From Bursaphelenchus xylophilus (lineage: Eukaryota > Nematoda > Chromadorea > Rhabditida > Aphelenchoididae), in contig CAJFCV020000002.1 of assembly GCA_904066235.2 (NCBI GenBank), positions 7,750,001 to 7,814,000 on the forward strand: a DNA stretch of 64,000 bases. The letters are read 5' to 3'. Shown here one piece after another: positions 35,221 to 47,813 of the stretch (positions are counted from its first letter, which is position 1; every line of letters begins with the position of its first letter). A program made the translations under genes and the position numbers. The notes below the pieces were generated by a model. It did not search any database. It was not told the origin of the DNA and was given only the letters and a program-made list of their open reading frames with translations.

Positions 35221-38200
35221 AGATGGGGCCACAGACGCCGCTAAATGGGGAATCGCGTGAGTGGAGAGAACGCGAACTTACAACGTCGTATACAAGTCAG
35301 TAAATGCAACATTCTCCGCTTTAAAGTGGTAGTAGTTGGGGAAGATGTTTTTTGGGAGAAGATAGAGGGGATAGAGGTCAGAATAAGCAAGAAATGAAGG
35401 TTTTTTAGTGTAAAATAGCCTCCGCAATACAGTAGGACTATCAATAGATCTTAATATAATAGATTAATGTTGAATTATTCAGGAATTTTAAAGTTAAGCT
35501 TGAATTTTAGTCAAATAAAAAGACAAGTTATTAGCTGCCTTTTTTTGTCGTAACAGCCCTGTAATTGCAGGAATGACCTCCAAAAGTGCTGCCAAATCAA
35601 ACTCCTCCCATCCCAGAATTCTTGCCAAGTCTCAGACCCTGCGGCCAAGGGCGGAGTCAAACTGTTTTCAGCCCCTTAATCCGCTTAATCCCATTAATAT
35701 TTGAAAGGTATTTCCTGAACAAAACTTGATCCCACTCCGATTATTGTAACAGTTTTTGGATTACAGAGTAATTTAATTGGAGTGTCAGAAGATGTACGGG
35801 CGATTAACGGCTCATATTTTGGCGATTCTAAGGGGTTGTATCAACAAAAATAAATGTCAAATAATGAAAGAAAAGCATGTCTAACACTGTTAAAAAATTG
35901 TGAAACACAAAGAACACAGTATTTTAGTCATCCTTTAGACATAAATATGATAGAAAAAGATGATAATTGCACGGTGCAATTACTTTCCAAGGCCATAATT
36001 GTATGTGAGCAACAGCCAGGAAATAAAATATCGAAGGGTTTCTTGGTATTAAGATGTAATTTATGAGCTCAAAACATATGATTTTAGTGTAACGACGAGT
36101 ATCTACTGTTGCATTACAACTAGAAGAATTCCAAAAAAGTTGCGTATGGACACAAGAAAACATTTTTTTAATTTTAGTCATCTTGGCCATAAAAACGGAT
36201 TTTGTTTTTACCGGAACTCCTCAAATTGTAACATATTTAATCTTGGCCACACATATCACGAAAGCGATGAGAATATATTTTGCTTGTTTTTACTACACTG
36301 AAAGTTTGAACTCAATTATTACACAGAGATTTTTTAGAAGTACATGTTCGGTGCTATCATGCAAAAGAAGACATTGGTTAAAAAATAATTTTGTGACTAA
36401 AATTTTTGTAAAATCTCATATTTTATTTTAATCGCTTTTGCTGAAAGAAGAGACTAGTCGCTTTCTAGCGTGATTGAAAATTCTGGCGACAACAGATTGG
36501 TCCAGAATATTGCAATTAAAACATGGATCTCAATTATTAAAATCCACCTTGAATTTGATGGAAGATACGACGATTAAGGCTCGAATTTGCGATGAGTCGT
36601 TAAGAGAGTAGATGTTGAAGACCGAGGTCTCCAGCAAGATCAAATGTGTGTACTCAAAACGATGACTAAAATCTTTTGATCTTTTGAATTTCCCTTACGA
36701 TGCCCTCCGGCGATTTCTAACCTTTGATCTCTGATTTCTGAAAAATGCCTCCGGCAAAGTAACATTTGGCCGAAACTTTTACCCGCTAATCCCGAAAACT
36801 GTACGTACCCGAACCAAAAGTGTAAACGGATTGGGATTCACGGGTTTCGCGGATAATCGGGCGCTATTCCGGGCCATATTTTGCCTCAGAATACGTGAAA
36901 AGAGAGGGATTTTACACTCCCCATTGTTGGCTGTTTACTTCCGCTCTATTTGTGTGCTAGAAAATGTAACTTAAGGGCCTGCTGAACTGTTTAAGACACT
37001 TTTATCAGCATCAAATCCGAGGAGAATGCGGAGAAAGAGGATCAATTCGATCCGAAGCAATGCATTTGCATAATTAAGTACTTTAAAGTATAACATACGA
37101 TCCCAAAGGGTGTGGGGAAGAGGAAAAAGGCGTTTAAGATCGATTTATGATCCATTTTTATTTTTAAAATTTCATTTTTGGCCAAAACAAGCCGAAATAC
37201 CCCAACTTTTTCGAAAAAATCGACCTTTCCGCGATTTATTGCCAAATTACAGTATCCCTCTCAGCTCCATGCCAAGGCATCCTACACCGACCATTTTTTG
37301 TCTGCTCTTTTATCGGATTTACACTTTAATTTTTAGAGATGGGTCCAAAATTTGTTCAAATTTAATTAAAATAATTGCATAATCTCTTGCGAGGAGTTGT
37401 TTTTTGTGATGTTTTAATGTTACGAATCGTTGCCGTTGCCGTAAAGCGCTTATTTTGTCTAAGAATTGAGCTCGTACCTTTAGAAGAAAGTGCATTACAA
37501 AAGATTGGGGGGTTACTGGGATCAGGCTTAGGGCTTTTCGAACAACCGGAGGGCACGCGGTACTCGGGGTCGGGTACGTGTCAATTCTCAACGAAAGGGG
37601 AAATTTGGAAAGTGTAAAAATAAATACTATAAAAAAGTCATCTTAACTTTAAAAAAATATATTTTTTTATCATAAACGTATGATGATGTAAAAAGTGAGA
37701 TTTTGTCCAATTTTGGCATAAATACTCGGCATAGGCCTCACACTAATTTCAGAAAATGTTCTTTTTTTTTAAAGCGTCGCCAAAATATTTATTCAACAAT
37801 ATTTGTAGACGAGAGAGTACGGAAAATTAGGAGACGCGGTAAGAGAAAAAACTTTTCGTCGCAGATTTGAATCGTAATTTCCCAAAAAGTGCGAGCTAAA
37901 AATGTCGTATAAGCCTTTGGAAATTTGAATCGAGATATATTTCGAATTTTTTAATTTGAAATAAATTTTGTTGTTATTAAATGTTGAGAAATTTTATCGT
38001 AGATTTCATGTTGAAAGACGAAATTAAAGCTTTGTAAAAATATCAGAACCCAACTTACAACTACTGGCACTGGCTTCGTTGATTTGATCGATCATCTTCG
38101 CTTCAAAAATACTGTAATTTCAATCACTTCGATATTACACTGGAGATACAAAGACTTTTCTTTTGGCAATTTTAGTTCATCCTGGAAAAAATTAAATTAA

Positions 38201-40135
38201 CTCTGCTAAAAACGTTATGTAAAAATTGTCGCGAAGAAGTAAAAAAATCTTGAAAACAATGAAATACGCAACAAATCCATTGAAAAACAAATCTCAGCTC
38301 AAAAGTGATTACTTTTTATCCCCGCCTACAGTAGAAAAGTGAATATAAAGTGATTCGCCGAATCCCAAACCCTGGTCCTGCAATTGTCATCAGAGCCCTT
38401 GAGAAGACCCAAAAGTAATCTCATTCCTCGGGAATTACTTCTTAAACTCCTCCAAAAGTAATCTCCAAAAGTAATGGCAGACAGATTAAGATTTATTGAC
38501 TCACTGCACAGTGCAAACGTAGTATTGCAACCAGATTTGTCAACAGAAAAATCCGCTAAATGAGGATGTAAATCCAAATTCCGTCGAGAGGGATAACAAT
38601 TCTCGCGAAACTTCCATCTAATATAGCATCAACAATGTAAAGGGCGCGGAAATGGAACAAATACGTAGGTATGGGATACTGGATGCTATGTTATAGAATC
38701 GACCCACTCTCAGCTGTCTCAAGTGTGTTTGTATTACATTTGCATCACCTGTGAAATTCAAAAAATTTTCGTTTTGTGCATTGTTCATAGCCACCTTATA
38801 AAATCAAATGTCCATAGACAAAAAAAACGGTACTACTTACAAGCCGGACCCACTAAAAAGTAATAAATTCCAGCTTCCTTTTACCCGGTCCCTCCATTTC
38901 CCCCATTCATCTTCCGAAACCAGTCCAATGCAACTTTTTTCAATGATAAAAATACCGTCCCCTCGGGGCGAAAAAACACCTGAGCAGACGGTTCTTTTCG
39001 GCTGATCATATCACCCGGACCCCCCAAATTGTTTCTTATCTGTGCCCTTTCCAATTGCGAATTTATGGAGTAATTGTAAACCAAATTGTTAAAGCGGTAC
39101 TTCTTTTCTCTCTTCAGATTGATGGATCAGATAAAACGATACAAAAGGAGGGACTTTAGATCGTATTTTAGGCAGAAAGTTAGCCGTGAGAACTCTGTTT
39201 GAAGACATAAAAAACAGATTACTGTAAAAAGAAGTAAAAAAAGTTGTGAAAAACAGCTGAAAAAGCGTTTTTTTAATTGAATTATGACCTTATTTTTTAT
39301 AAACTAAGAGAATCGGGCTGATAATCAGTAAAAGAGCGACGATTATAAGGTCAAGATACGCTCGATTACTCTGTTTTTGCAGCTAAAACATCCATTAGAG
39401 ACCTGCAAATCGATGAAATAAAATCTCAAAGTTCGTTCTCTCCTTTCTTCTTTCCAATATACGGTAGCCCTAAGCAGTATTATACCCATAAGTTGAGGAT
39501 TAAAAGCACTTTTATTATAAGACTTGTTCATTTCGCCGCGAAAACCGCACGTATTTTTTATTTCCACACAGTGTAGTCAAATATCTAACAAATGGTTCAG
39601 AGATTGCCAACTGTCATCATCGAGCATCATAAAATTCGAAAGATCACTTTCCCGAAAACTTGTTTGGGTCCCACCACGAAAACTTGAATTCGCCCAAAAC
39701 GCCGTCTCGATGGCTTCAAATAAATTTTAATGGCCCGTAGGGATAAAAAGTGGCGTTTTAGAAAATTTTAGAAGTTAATTTCTCCTTTAATATTAGCATT
39801 TGATTCGAAAAAAGTACTTTGTCTACCAGAAAGCGGTCTGCAGAAGCACCAATCCTAATTTGAATTCTGATTTAACTACCTTGAAGTTCAAAGCTCTCTT
39901 TTTGTCTCTCCAATTTACCCTTTTTTCTCCCATCTGTTGCCTTTTTTCTCCCAGACCACACATGAAGGGGGATTCTCGGAAGACACCTTCGCTTCAGGGG
40001 ATTCACTCCCTATTTTTAGGCAATAAATGTATAACATATGTTCTGCTAGATGTATCCATCAATTATCCGCGGTTAAATTAACTATTCTCTGGCTACAATT
40101 TCTATAATAATAACATTTAACCAAAGCTTTTTTCT

Positions 40136-40144
40136 GACCACCCA
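40136..40144 (-). promoter_or_regulatory. GLI/TRA-1 core site
   Basis: Exact TGGGTGGTC on the minus strand, ~5.2 kb upstream of mab-3. A one-mismatch relative (GGCCACCCA) lies ~115 bp away at 40254. Confidence 0.5.
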
Positions 40145-42728
40145 AAACTTGTAATTCCACGTTTTTCTGATGTTAGATTTGTCATTTTCTTCGGAAAAAC
40201 GGCCAGGAAATTGCAAAGAAATAAAGAAAAAGCATGATAAAACGGATGAATTGGCCACCCAGGCCCACAAGAATGACCCCAATTTATCTTCACCTCAAGC
40301 CAGCAACAAAGCCCAATAAATCTTGAGATTATTCCGGGGGAAAGGAGCGATTTTATTGAGGAAATCGGGAGATGTTTCCTTTTTTTGGTTCGCAATCTCA
40401 GCCAATCACAGAGGAGAAAAAGGGCTGAAAACTGTGAAACATATTCCCACAAAAGGTATTTTAAAACTTTCAAAGATGACTCAAAAAAGTTACAGTAACC
40501 CAGACAGCCCAAACCACGGACCAGCGAGCCCTTTCCAGACTATTTTATGTACTCTTTCTACAACAAAGTGCAAGTTCTTCCCTTCATAACGTTGATTTAC
40601 GCCCATTGCAAAAAAAATAAAAGAAAAAATAATCTGAAAGTTCAGTGATCAGACCCCAAAAAAACGGAGATCCCCTCAGGCCATATTGAGCTCGATAAAT
40701 CCAGTCCTTTCCCCCCAAAAATGACCGCACTCATCGCCTCTTTAGGGCCATTTCTCGTGCCAGAATGGAGTTGTTAGAGTAGTTAAAAGTAGTCCCACTT
40801 TTTGGACCTCCCAGTCGGATCCAAAAAACGTCTGAACGAGGTCGTTGAGGCGGCGGAAAAGGCGAACTCTCGGATCGTCGAACGAAATTGTAATCTTTTT
40901 TGAATGAAAACAATAAAATACGCAAGAGGAAATGATGGATTATACCCGCCCAAATGAAACTTTTTATGGAAAAGAGTACGGTAATGGGGTTTCGAAGGGG
41001 AAATGCGAGATGGAGAAACGTATACAGAGTATGGAAATGACTGTGAATGGAACGAACGATCGGAGGTGGGCGAATCGTTTATACAACTTTACAACATAAA
41101 TCTTGCGAGAATTCTTTGCGAGATTACTGTAAAAACAGAGCAGCGGAAAGTTGCAATTTTTAGAAATTTAATGGATACTACAGTAGAACAACAACAACTA
41201 TAAATGGCTTTCTTTTATTCGCCTCTCCACGCCGTTATGCGTCTAGACCGCCAAAAAAATTTTAAACGGATCATTTGAGTTTTATGGACCGGTCATCACT
41301 CCCCGACCTGCTGTCAAAAAACTCCTCAGGGCATGGGCATTCTCGCCGAAACGCAATGGTTCTCCCCACTGATCTCTTAGACATCAAAAATCAAGCTTTT
41401 TTCCCATCAAGACAATAAAAGTGTCCTGGATAATATGTATCACTGATATCTCGACCATATGTGTGACGCCTGTCAATTCGAAAAATGAAAATAATCGTCA
41501 AAATCGGGGTTTTTTTAAACATCATCAAGGAAATTACGGCCACGGCTCTAGTTAGGAAGATTCGCAGGGCACAAGTAACGTATTCAAAGTGTTTGTATTA
41601 GTATAAGATACTACGAGATCGAAGGTCCACCACCCCCAATTCCCCAGCCCATTACAAGGACCAACGGAACTCGAATAAATCGCGGCCCATTAAAATCGAA
41701 TCCCTGAAAAAGTGTTGCCAAAAAAAGTGTCATAAAAGGGGTTGTAAATTTTAGTCGCAAAGAAACGATTCCCTTCAATTTGTGTGGGCCCTTAAGCTAA
41801 CAGACGAGATGGGGTACGGTAATCGCGGGGTGATTAAACGGTTCTTTGGGGATACCAAATCCTCCTATTTTTGGGATAAAGTTGGGTAAAATACGACAAT
41901 AAAGGGAAACAGAAAAAAATTTTACTTTTTTTATTACAAAAAGAATAGAATAGATTCAAAAAGTTCAAGTTTGTTAAATCTGGTCCGGGATACCGCAGTG
42001 TATCCTCACCGACTACCGTAACCCGGCACCGCTCCCCTCCCGCATAACCTTCGCCCCAGGTCGGGGCTTTTCCATTTTCCTCTCCGCTTTTCCTGAATAC
42101 AATCAAAAAACGCCGAAAGTCATTATTTTTGGGGCGCAAGAAACCCGACCTGTATTATGAAAAAACAGCTATATTGCCCTGCTCCAAGGACGAGGCCGTC
42201 AAGGTTGATGTATTCAAATCAAAGGCGTACGGTAGCTGGAATTGGCAGAAATGGGGAGGTAATTGGCCTGGCAAAAAGCGGAGAATGTTCAGGTAAATTA
42301 CAGTAAGACTCAGGCTGTTTGAGGAAAGAAAACAGCTGCAAATGGGATCGGGGACTCTCAAATCTTATCTTGGATCCTCCTAAAATACGGAAAACAAATT
42401 TGGCAAAAACTTTTTTAGGTCCCACCACGAAAACTTGATTTTCCCAAAAAATGACTCAAATATCGCTAGAAAAATACCAGATTAGAAATTTGCCGAAATA
42501 GACAGTATTTCACAAAAAAATATCCAAAATTCAGGCGGATATTACCGTACCCGCCAGGCGTATGCGGATTGTTATAAGTAAAAGGTCGCCCGCGATCCAG
42601 GTTACTCTGAATTTGAATTTTTCGGAGCAAAAAGTCATAAAGTAAGGGGTAGAGAGGGGCATGGCAGCCATTTTTTCGCCGATTCCCATAAAAATAAAAA
42701 AGCGATGGGCAGTTGCAAAATGAGAATT

Positions 42729-42737
42729 TGGGTGGTC
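42729..42737 (+). promoter_or_regulatory. GLI/TRA-1 core site
   Basis: Exact TGGGTGGTC on the plus strand, ~7.8 kb upstream of mab-3. Confidence 0.5.
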
Positions 42738-43190
42738 CCTTTCCCCATAAACTTCACAAGGTTGCATTCCAATTGCAATTTTACAATCGGGGTTGATAAA
42801 AGTAGTGTAAAAAGAAACAAAAAGAAAAATTATTAATCAAAAAAGGCAGGTAGTTGTTAAATTACTGTTTTGAATCAAGATTTAACCTTCATTTGGATCA
42901 AAGTATTTGAAAATTTCAAAAAAATTAGAAAATTACTATCAAAAAGATAACATGGAAGCCAAAGAGGTAGTAATATGCAAAAATGGATACAGTAGAGAGC
43001 TTACTGCACTAGTGAAAGAAGTAATTACCGAGGAAGATCGATGATGTAAACGCAAAAAGACTTCTCAGACCTCCCGCATTTTCTTTTCTCACTCAAGAGT
43101 CAAGCCCAGAGGGCAAAAGAGTAAATGGTACAATTTAAAATTTAAATAGTACTATGTTTTTTCAATCTTTAAAAGTGGCATAAATTCCAC

Positions 43191-44592
43191 GCACAGTGCG
43201 GCTGCACCGTGCAAAAACAAAATCTGATTCCCCGCACAGTGCAACAATCGATTTGTCACAATTAATTTCGCACCGTGCGTTTGCAAAAACACGATCAAAA
43301 CCCGTTGCACTGTGCGCCCAGAACCAGCCTCCTTGTTTTCGAAGTCATCGCACCGTGCAGCCTCTTGCAAAATTCGCGACCGAAAACAAACAGCGACATT
43401 TTTCCGAGGAAGTGGAAACGCGCGACATCCCAAAGCGTTTCTCCACCCAAAGAATCCGAAACCGATTCTTCAACGGCGACAATTGTTTTTTGTCTGCACT
43501 GTGCATTGGTTGGCTGAAGAAAAAGTCGCGCGAGGAATTTTGCAAACAGATCGCACCGTGCGCTCGGAGCGAGGAACCGACGACATTTCAGCACCGTGCA
43601 TTCCAACGAATGGACCGCACAGAGCGTGAAAAACGTCATCGGAGGGAGACCGCACCGTGCGTTCATTTCCCCGCATCGCTCTTGATTAGTGACCGCTGAC
43701 TGCACGGTGCACCGTCTGTCCAAATGAGCACGTCCATCTGTCGCGGAATTGAGATCAGACTCCGCCTCTTTTGCTCTTTGGCCAAGGATGTCGCCAAAAA
43801 TCTGCTCCCCACGACCACACCCGCCCCCCATTCAAATCCTGTCTGTTTTTTCTGCACGTGGCCACGGGAAATCCCAAAAATGGCCTCAGGACCACCCAGA
43901 GTGCATTGAAGCGCAGGCCCCGCTGCACTGTGCACATTTCCGCTCATCGGAATCCCAAATGAGCGAACGTTGAGTCGGCTGCACAGTGCGATGAAGTCAT
44001 GGCACAGTGCCAGTGCGATGGAATCCTGGCTCGCGCGGGAATCGCGACAATTGAATCTCCCGACTTCACGCCGAGGCAAATCGATTGCGACGGGAAGACA
44101 AATGAACCTGCGACAATGTTGCAGCTGGATTCCGCGATCCAAATGCAGGTGCGCAGAGCTTGTCGCTGTTGCGAAACAAATGAGCAGTGGGCTCCGCGAA
44201 ATGACAAATTCTTTTGCAAACGTTGGAAAGGGCGATCGCACTGTGCAATTCCCCTCAAAACCGAATGCACAGTGCAATCTCATCGTGTGGAGTTCAAAGA
44301 GTCAGCGATAACTTCCGCGACATCTGGTCCCATCGAGAAGTCCGAGTCGCCCTCGGGAGGGAGTGTCGCTGCCCGGACCGGCCGTCCTTCCTCTCCCGTT
44401 CTCTTTGTTTTTTTCGTCGCTCGTAAAATTTTTTGGGGCGGCGGACCACACGCACTGTGCAGTGCGAAAAAAACGCCTGCAATGGGAAGAGGAAAGAAAG
44501 AGAGAGGCCGAACGCACGGTGCGCCGGGAAGACGGGACGGGAACAGCGAAAAGGGCAATTGCACGGTGCAGTCAGCTGTCAGTGCACGGTGC
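43191..44592. promoter_or_regulatory. Island of twenty GCACNGTGC palindromes
   Basis: Exact copies start at 43191, 43204, 43234, 43270, 43307, 43350, 43496, 43553, 43591, 43652, 43702, 43925, 43981, 44002, 44238, 44267, 44452, 44514, 44561 and 44584. The centre base varies freely (A5, C6, G4, T5) while the four-base arms are invariant, as expected for a dimer-bound site with an unconstrained centre. Spacing ranges from 12 to 236 bp, so this is not a tandem repeat, and flanks differ between copies. I saw only two further copies in the window (35969 and 38516), both also in the mab-3 desert. The island is GC-richer than its surroundings, which keeps long frames open on both strands. Confidence 0.85.
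43890..43898 (-). promoter_or_regulatory. GLI/TRA-1 core site inside the palindrome island
   Basis: Exact TGGGTGGTC on the minus strand. It shares its last base with a CCTCAGG word at 43884-43890, giving CCTCAGGACCACCCA on the plus strand. Confidence 0.5.
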
Positions 44593-47041
44593 GATCCCCA
44601 TAAAAACATCAGAAGCGATCGACGCAAAAAACGGCGACATGTGAGGGCTAAAAATAACGACATTTATGGGCAGAGAATCATCGCAAATTCCTCCGGAGTT
44701 TTGATATGAAATTATTTCATTCGCGATAAAGAGCAAGGTAAAAAAAGTTACGTTTTCGGCCTAGGAAAAGGTAACCTTTGACCCAACAGATTGGAAAGAA
44801 ACAGTCGAATTCGAGGAAAGTTGCGACAGCTGAACCCATAAAAGTTGAGCGATCTCATTAAATGGACACTAAAGCTCCATGGGAGGTTTATGGAGAAATG
44901 GGGGCGTGCCCGGGCGTTTAATTATTTAATTGCAAACGTTTTGGACTTTTTGTGAGGAATTCCAGGTAAACGAATAATTCGCAAAAATAATTTAAATCTT
45001 TTTAAAAAATTTTAAAAACAAAATTTTGAAATAAATTGAAGGAAAAGAATGGATTAAATACAACAAACACGATAATAAATATTTTAAAATTTATATGAAG
45101 ACTTTGAGGAATGTTTTATAGACTTTAAACACTGTTTTCTAGGAGATGACTTACAGAAATTACAGTAATCTCCAGAAAATTTGAAAAATAAAAAATATTT
45201 TCTTTCGTATTTTATCCAACAACTTTCAAAAAACGAAATGAAAAATAAAAATCACGTTGTAACAAACGCACTCTTATTATTTTTTACACCACCTACTGTA
45301 CCCCTTTTCCCAAAAAAGACAGAGAATTTAATCTTACATCAACCCCCGGCCCTACTGCAATATTCAGCGACATCGAAGGGGCCGCCAGTCAGTTGTTTGT
45401 TTGATTAGAGAGCGACAGATCAGCCAGTCAACTTAAGAGTGCAACACAAACAAAGAAAGGTCTTAATAAAGGACCACACACAAGAGAAGCAACATTAGGG
45501 CCTGGGGCAATATAATTAAAATTTAAATAATTATGAGTCAAGACAAGACCAACCAGGGAAATCAAAGGGCGCTCTGGAACCTCGTAAACAGATAAAAAGT
45601 ACAGTAGGGACGGCTGAGAAGCCGAGCTGTCTGTTTCCCCTGAGGGCATGGGAGGGAGCGACAGTCGCGAGGATTGATAGGGCCCGATAAGTGGAAGGAA
45701 ATCACAATTGGAGACGTCAATTCATCATGGAGCGACCAGAATGTTGCGTAATATCGAGTAATCAGCGGATGAAACGGAATGCCAGAAATGGCGGGAAAGT
45801 GGGATTTTGAAATTTTAAACTTTTTTGAGGAAAAAAATTATATGAAATAATCCAGGAGGGCTGAAATTAAAATTAATGGAAAAATAGACTCACTTTACAC
45901 TACGAAGAATAAAATTTTACAAAAAAATGACACCACTTTGCCATGTACAACATAAAAATGATCCAAAGGTCCCCAAAAAATAGCCTTTTTTATCCTAAAA
46001 ATACCATAAAGCCAATTAAAAAATGTTGTATTCGTAGGGCCCAATAAGAAAAAGAGCACAGAATCCCGTTCCCAGCTCCAGAAAACTGCTGACAACTTGC
46101 TCGAAATCCCCTCACTGACGGATAAATTATGTTTATCAGGCGAGTTTCTGCCTTCGATCCATCAAAAGCCTACAAAAAGAATGTTTTTTTTGCTTTTCCC
46201 AGTGATCGATTGAACTTTCTTGGACTGAAAAAGAATTCGAATAAAAAATTTTGAGAAATGAATAATAGAAATTGATCGGAAAATGGATTAAAAAATCGAA
46301 ACAAAGAGTCCAAACGTTGTAATCAAACAAAATCAGACGGGCGGAAATGTTACTTTTAGGCGGAAGTTTTGAAAATATTTAATTTAAAATTTGAAAAATT
46401 TTTTAAATTTCAGAATTTTGATGACTAATTTTGATTTTAGTAGACATAATTTTAAACCAAAATTTATCCTCAGAGCTTTCGCAAAAAAAAATCGGGGTAA
46501 GAAAACAATTTTTTTTCGAGATGCACTTTTACCGCCCGTTCCCTCCTCACTCATCTTACTCGATAATAAAAATTACTTCGAACATTCTTTTTAGCTGCTC
46601 AAATTTCACTGTAAAAAAACAAATATTGAGGACGAACATATTTTGTAGGCTACAGTAGACCTTGACCAACAAGATGTAGAGAGAGTAGTCGAGTCTACAT
46701 CACGTTACTTTCTCGCTTTTTTATTACCACTTTTTATGGAGGGAGATCCGAAAACGGTTGTAAAACAGCGACATAAAGTTGTACTGACAAGTTTGGATTA
46801 CGGAATGTTACAAAATGTTGCTCAAATTTGAAGACATTTACAAATTAATACAAAAATAGAGATCGAATTATATTGTAGTAGGCAAAACTGGGGGAAAAAT
46901 CAAAAAATTAAAAAAGAATTGTCAGTTATAGACAAAATGAACCGCCTGGACTACTGCTTACATTACCATAAGTCCGAAAGTAGCGCTACGTCGCAGTTAT
47001 TTCCCCCAGAGTCCTCTAAAAAGTACATGAAAAGCCCCTTG

Positions 47042-47050
47042 GACCACCCA
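47042..47050 (-). promoter_or_regulatory. GLI/TRA-1 core site
   Basis: Exact TGGGTGGTC on the minus strand; CCTGAGG follows 42 bp later at 47092. Confidence 0.5.
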
Positions 47051-47287
47051 AAAATAAGTCCAGACTAAGTCCCCGATTACCATTCAAATGCCCTGAGGGT
47101 CGATTCCTAGACTCTGTAACCCATCTCCAATCAAAATGATAACCGATAACTCTCTCCCAGCCCCACCACAAGAGAGCATTTGCACCAAAGAGAGCCCCCG
47201 ACTCGCCTCAAGTAGAGAACAGTCGTTTTTTGCGAATGTTTCGAAAAGCCGGGCGGCGGAGTGCGATGAAAAAATGTCCTTAGGTCG

Positions 47288-47296
47288 GACCACCCA
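47288..47296 (-). promoter_or_regulatory. GLI/TRA-1 core site
   Basis: Exact TGGGTGGTC on the minus strand, 246 bp from the 47042 copy and in the same orientation. Confidence 0.5.
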
Positions 47297-47804
47297 AGTC
47301 GCCCGTTCGGTTTTTTATGCATTGTGTGCCAGCCGAAGGTCCGAGTTTTTGTTGCGAATTCATAAAAATTGCATTTTGGGAGCGGAAACCGGGGAATTCG
47401 GTTAAATTGTGAGCCCAGCACATTAACCAAGGGGTAACCAGACTTTGAGGTTGTGATATAAGATGCCAAGAGATTATTTTACCGTCAATATCAGCGGAAA
47501 AAATAAAAATTCAACAGATCTTTGAAGTTGAAAAATAATTTTAAAAATTTGAAAATTTGACAATAATAAAAAAAACTCCAAGAAATTCAAAGTGTGATGT
47601 GATCAGCCTGGTATCAATCGCAATATAAATACCTTCACAATCTCAGCTGGAAGCCACATCTGCCTTGCAGAACAGGAAAAGCAGATTAATTAAGCCAGTA
47701 ACTTTACTCTTACTACTTTTATTTTTCGTCCGAGAGATCCTTTATTGAAAAAACAAAGCTTTGAGCGAATAAAAGTGTGAATCCGGGAGTATTTGGCAAC
47801 ATGT

Positions 47805-47813
47805 TGGGTGGTC
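47805..47813 (+). promoter_or_regulatory. GLI/TRA-1 core site
   Basis: Exact TGGGTGGTC on the plus strand; the third copy within 0.8 kb. Confidence 0.5.

Noticed and set aside
43196..44709. Long overlapping ORFs (167-236 codons) on both strands
   Set aside because: They overlap in several frames, lack motifs and splice links, and arise from GC-rich DNA carrying GCACNGTGC palindromes, which rarely contain stops.
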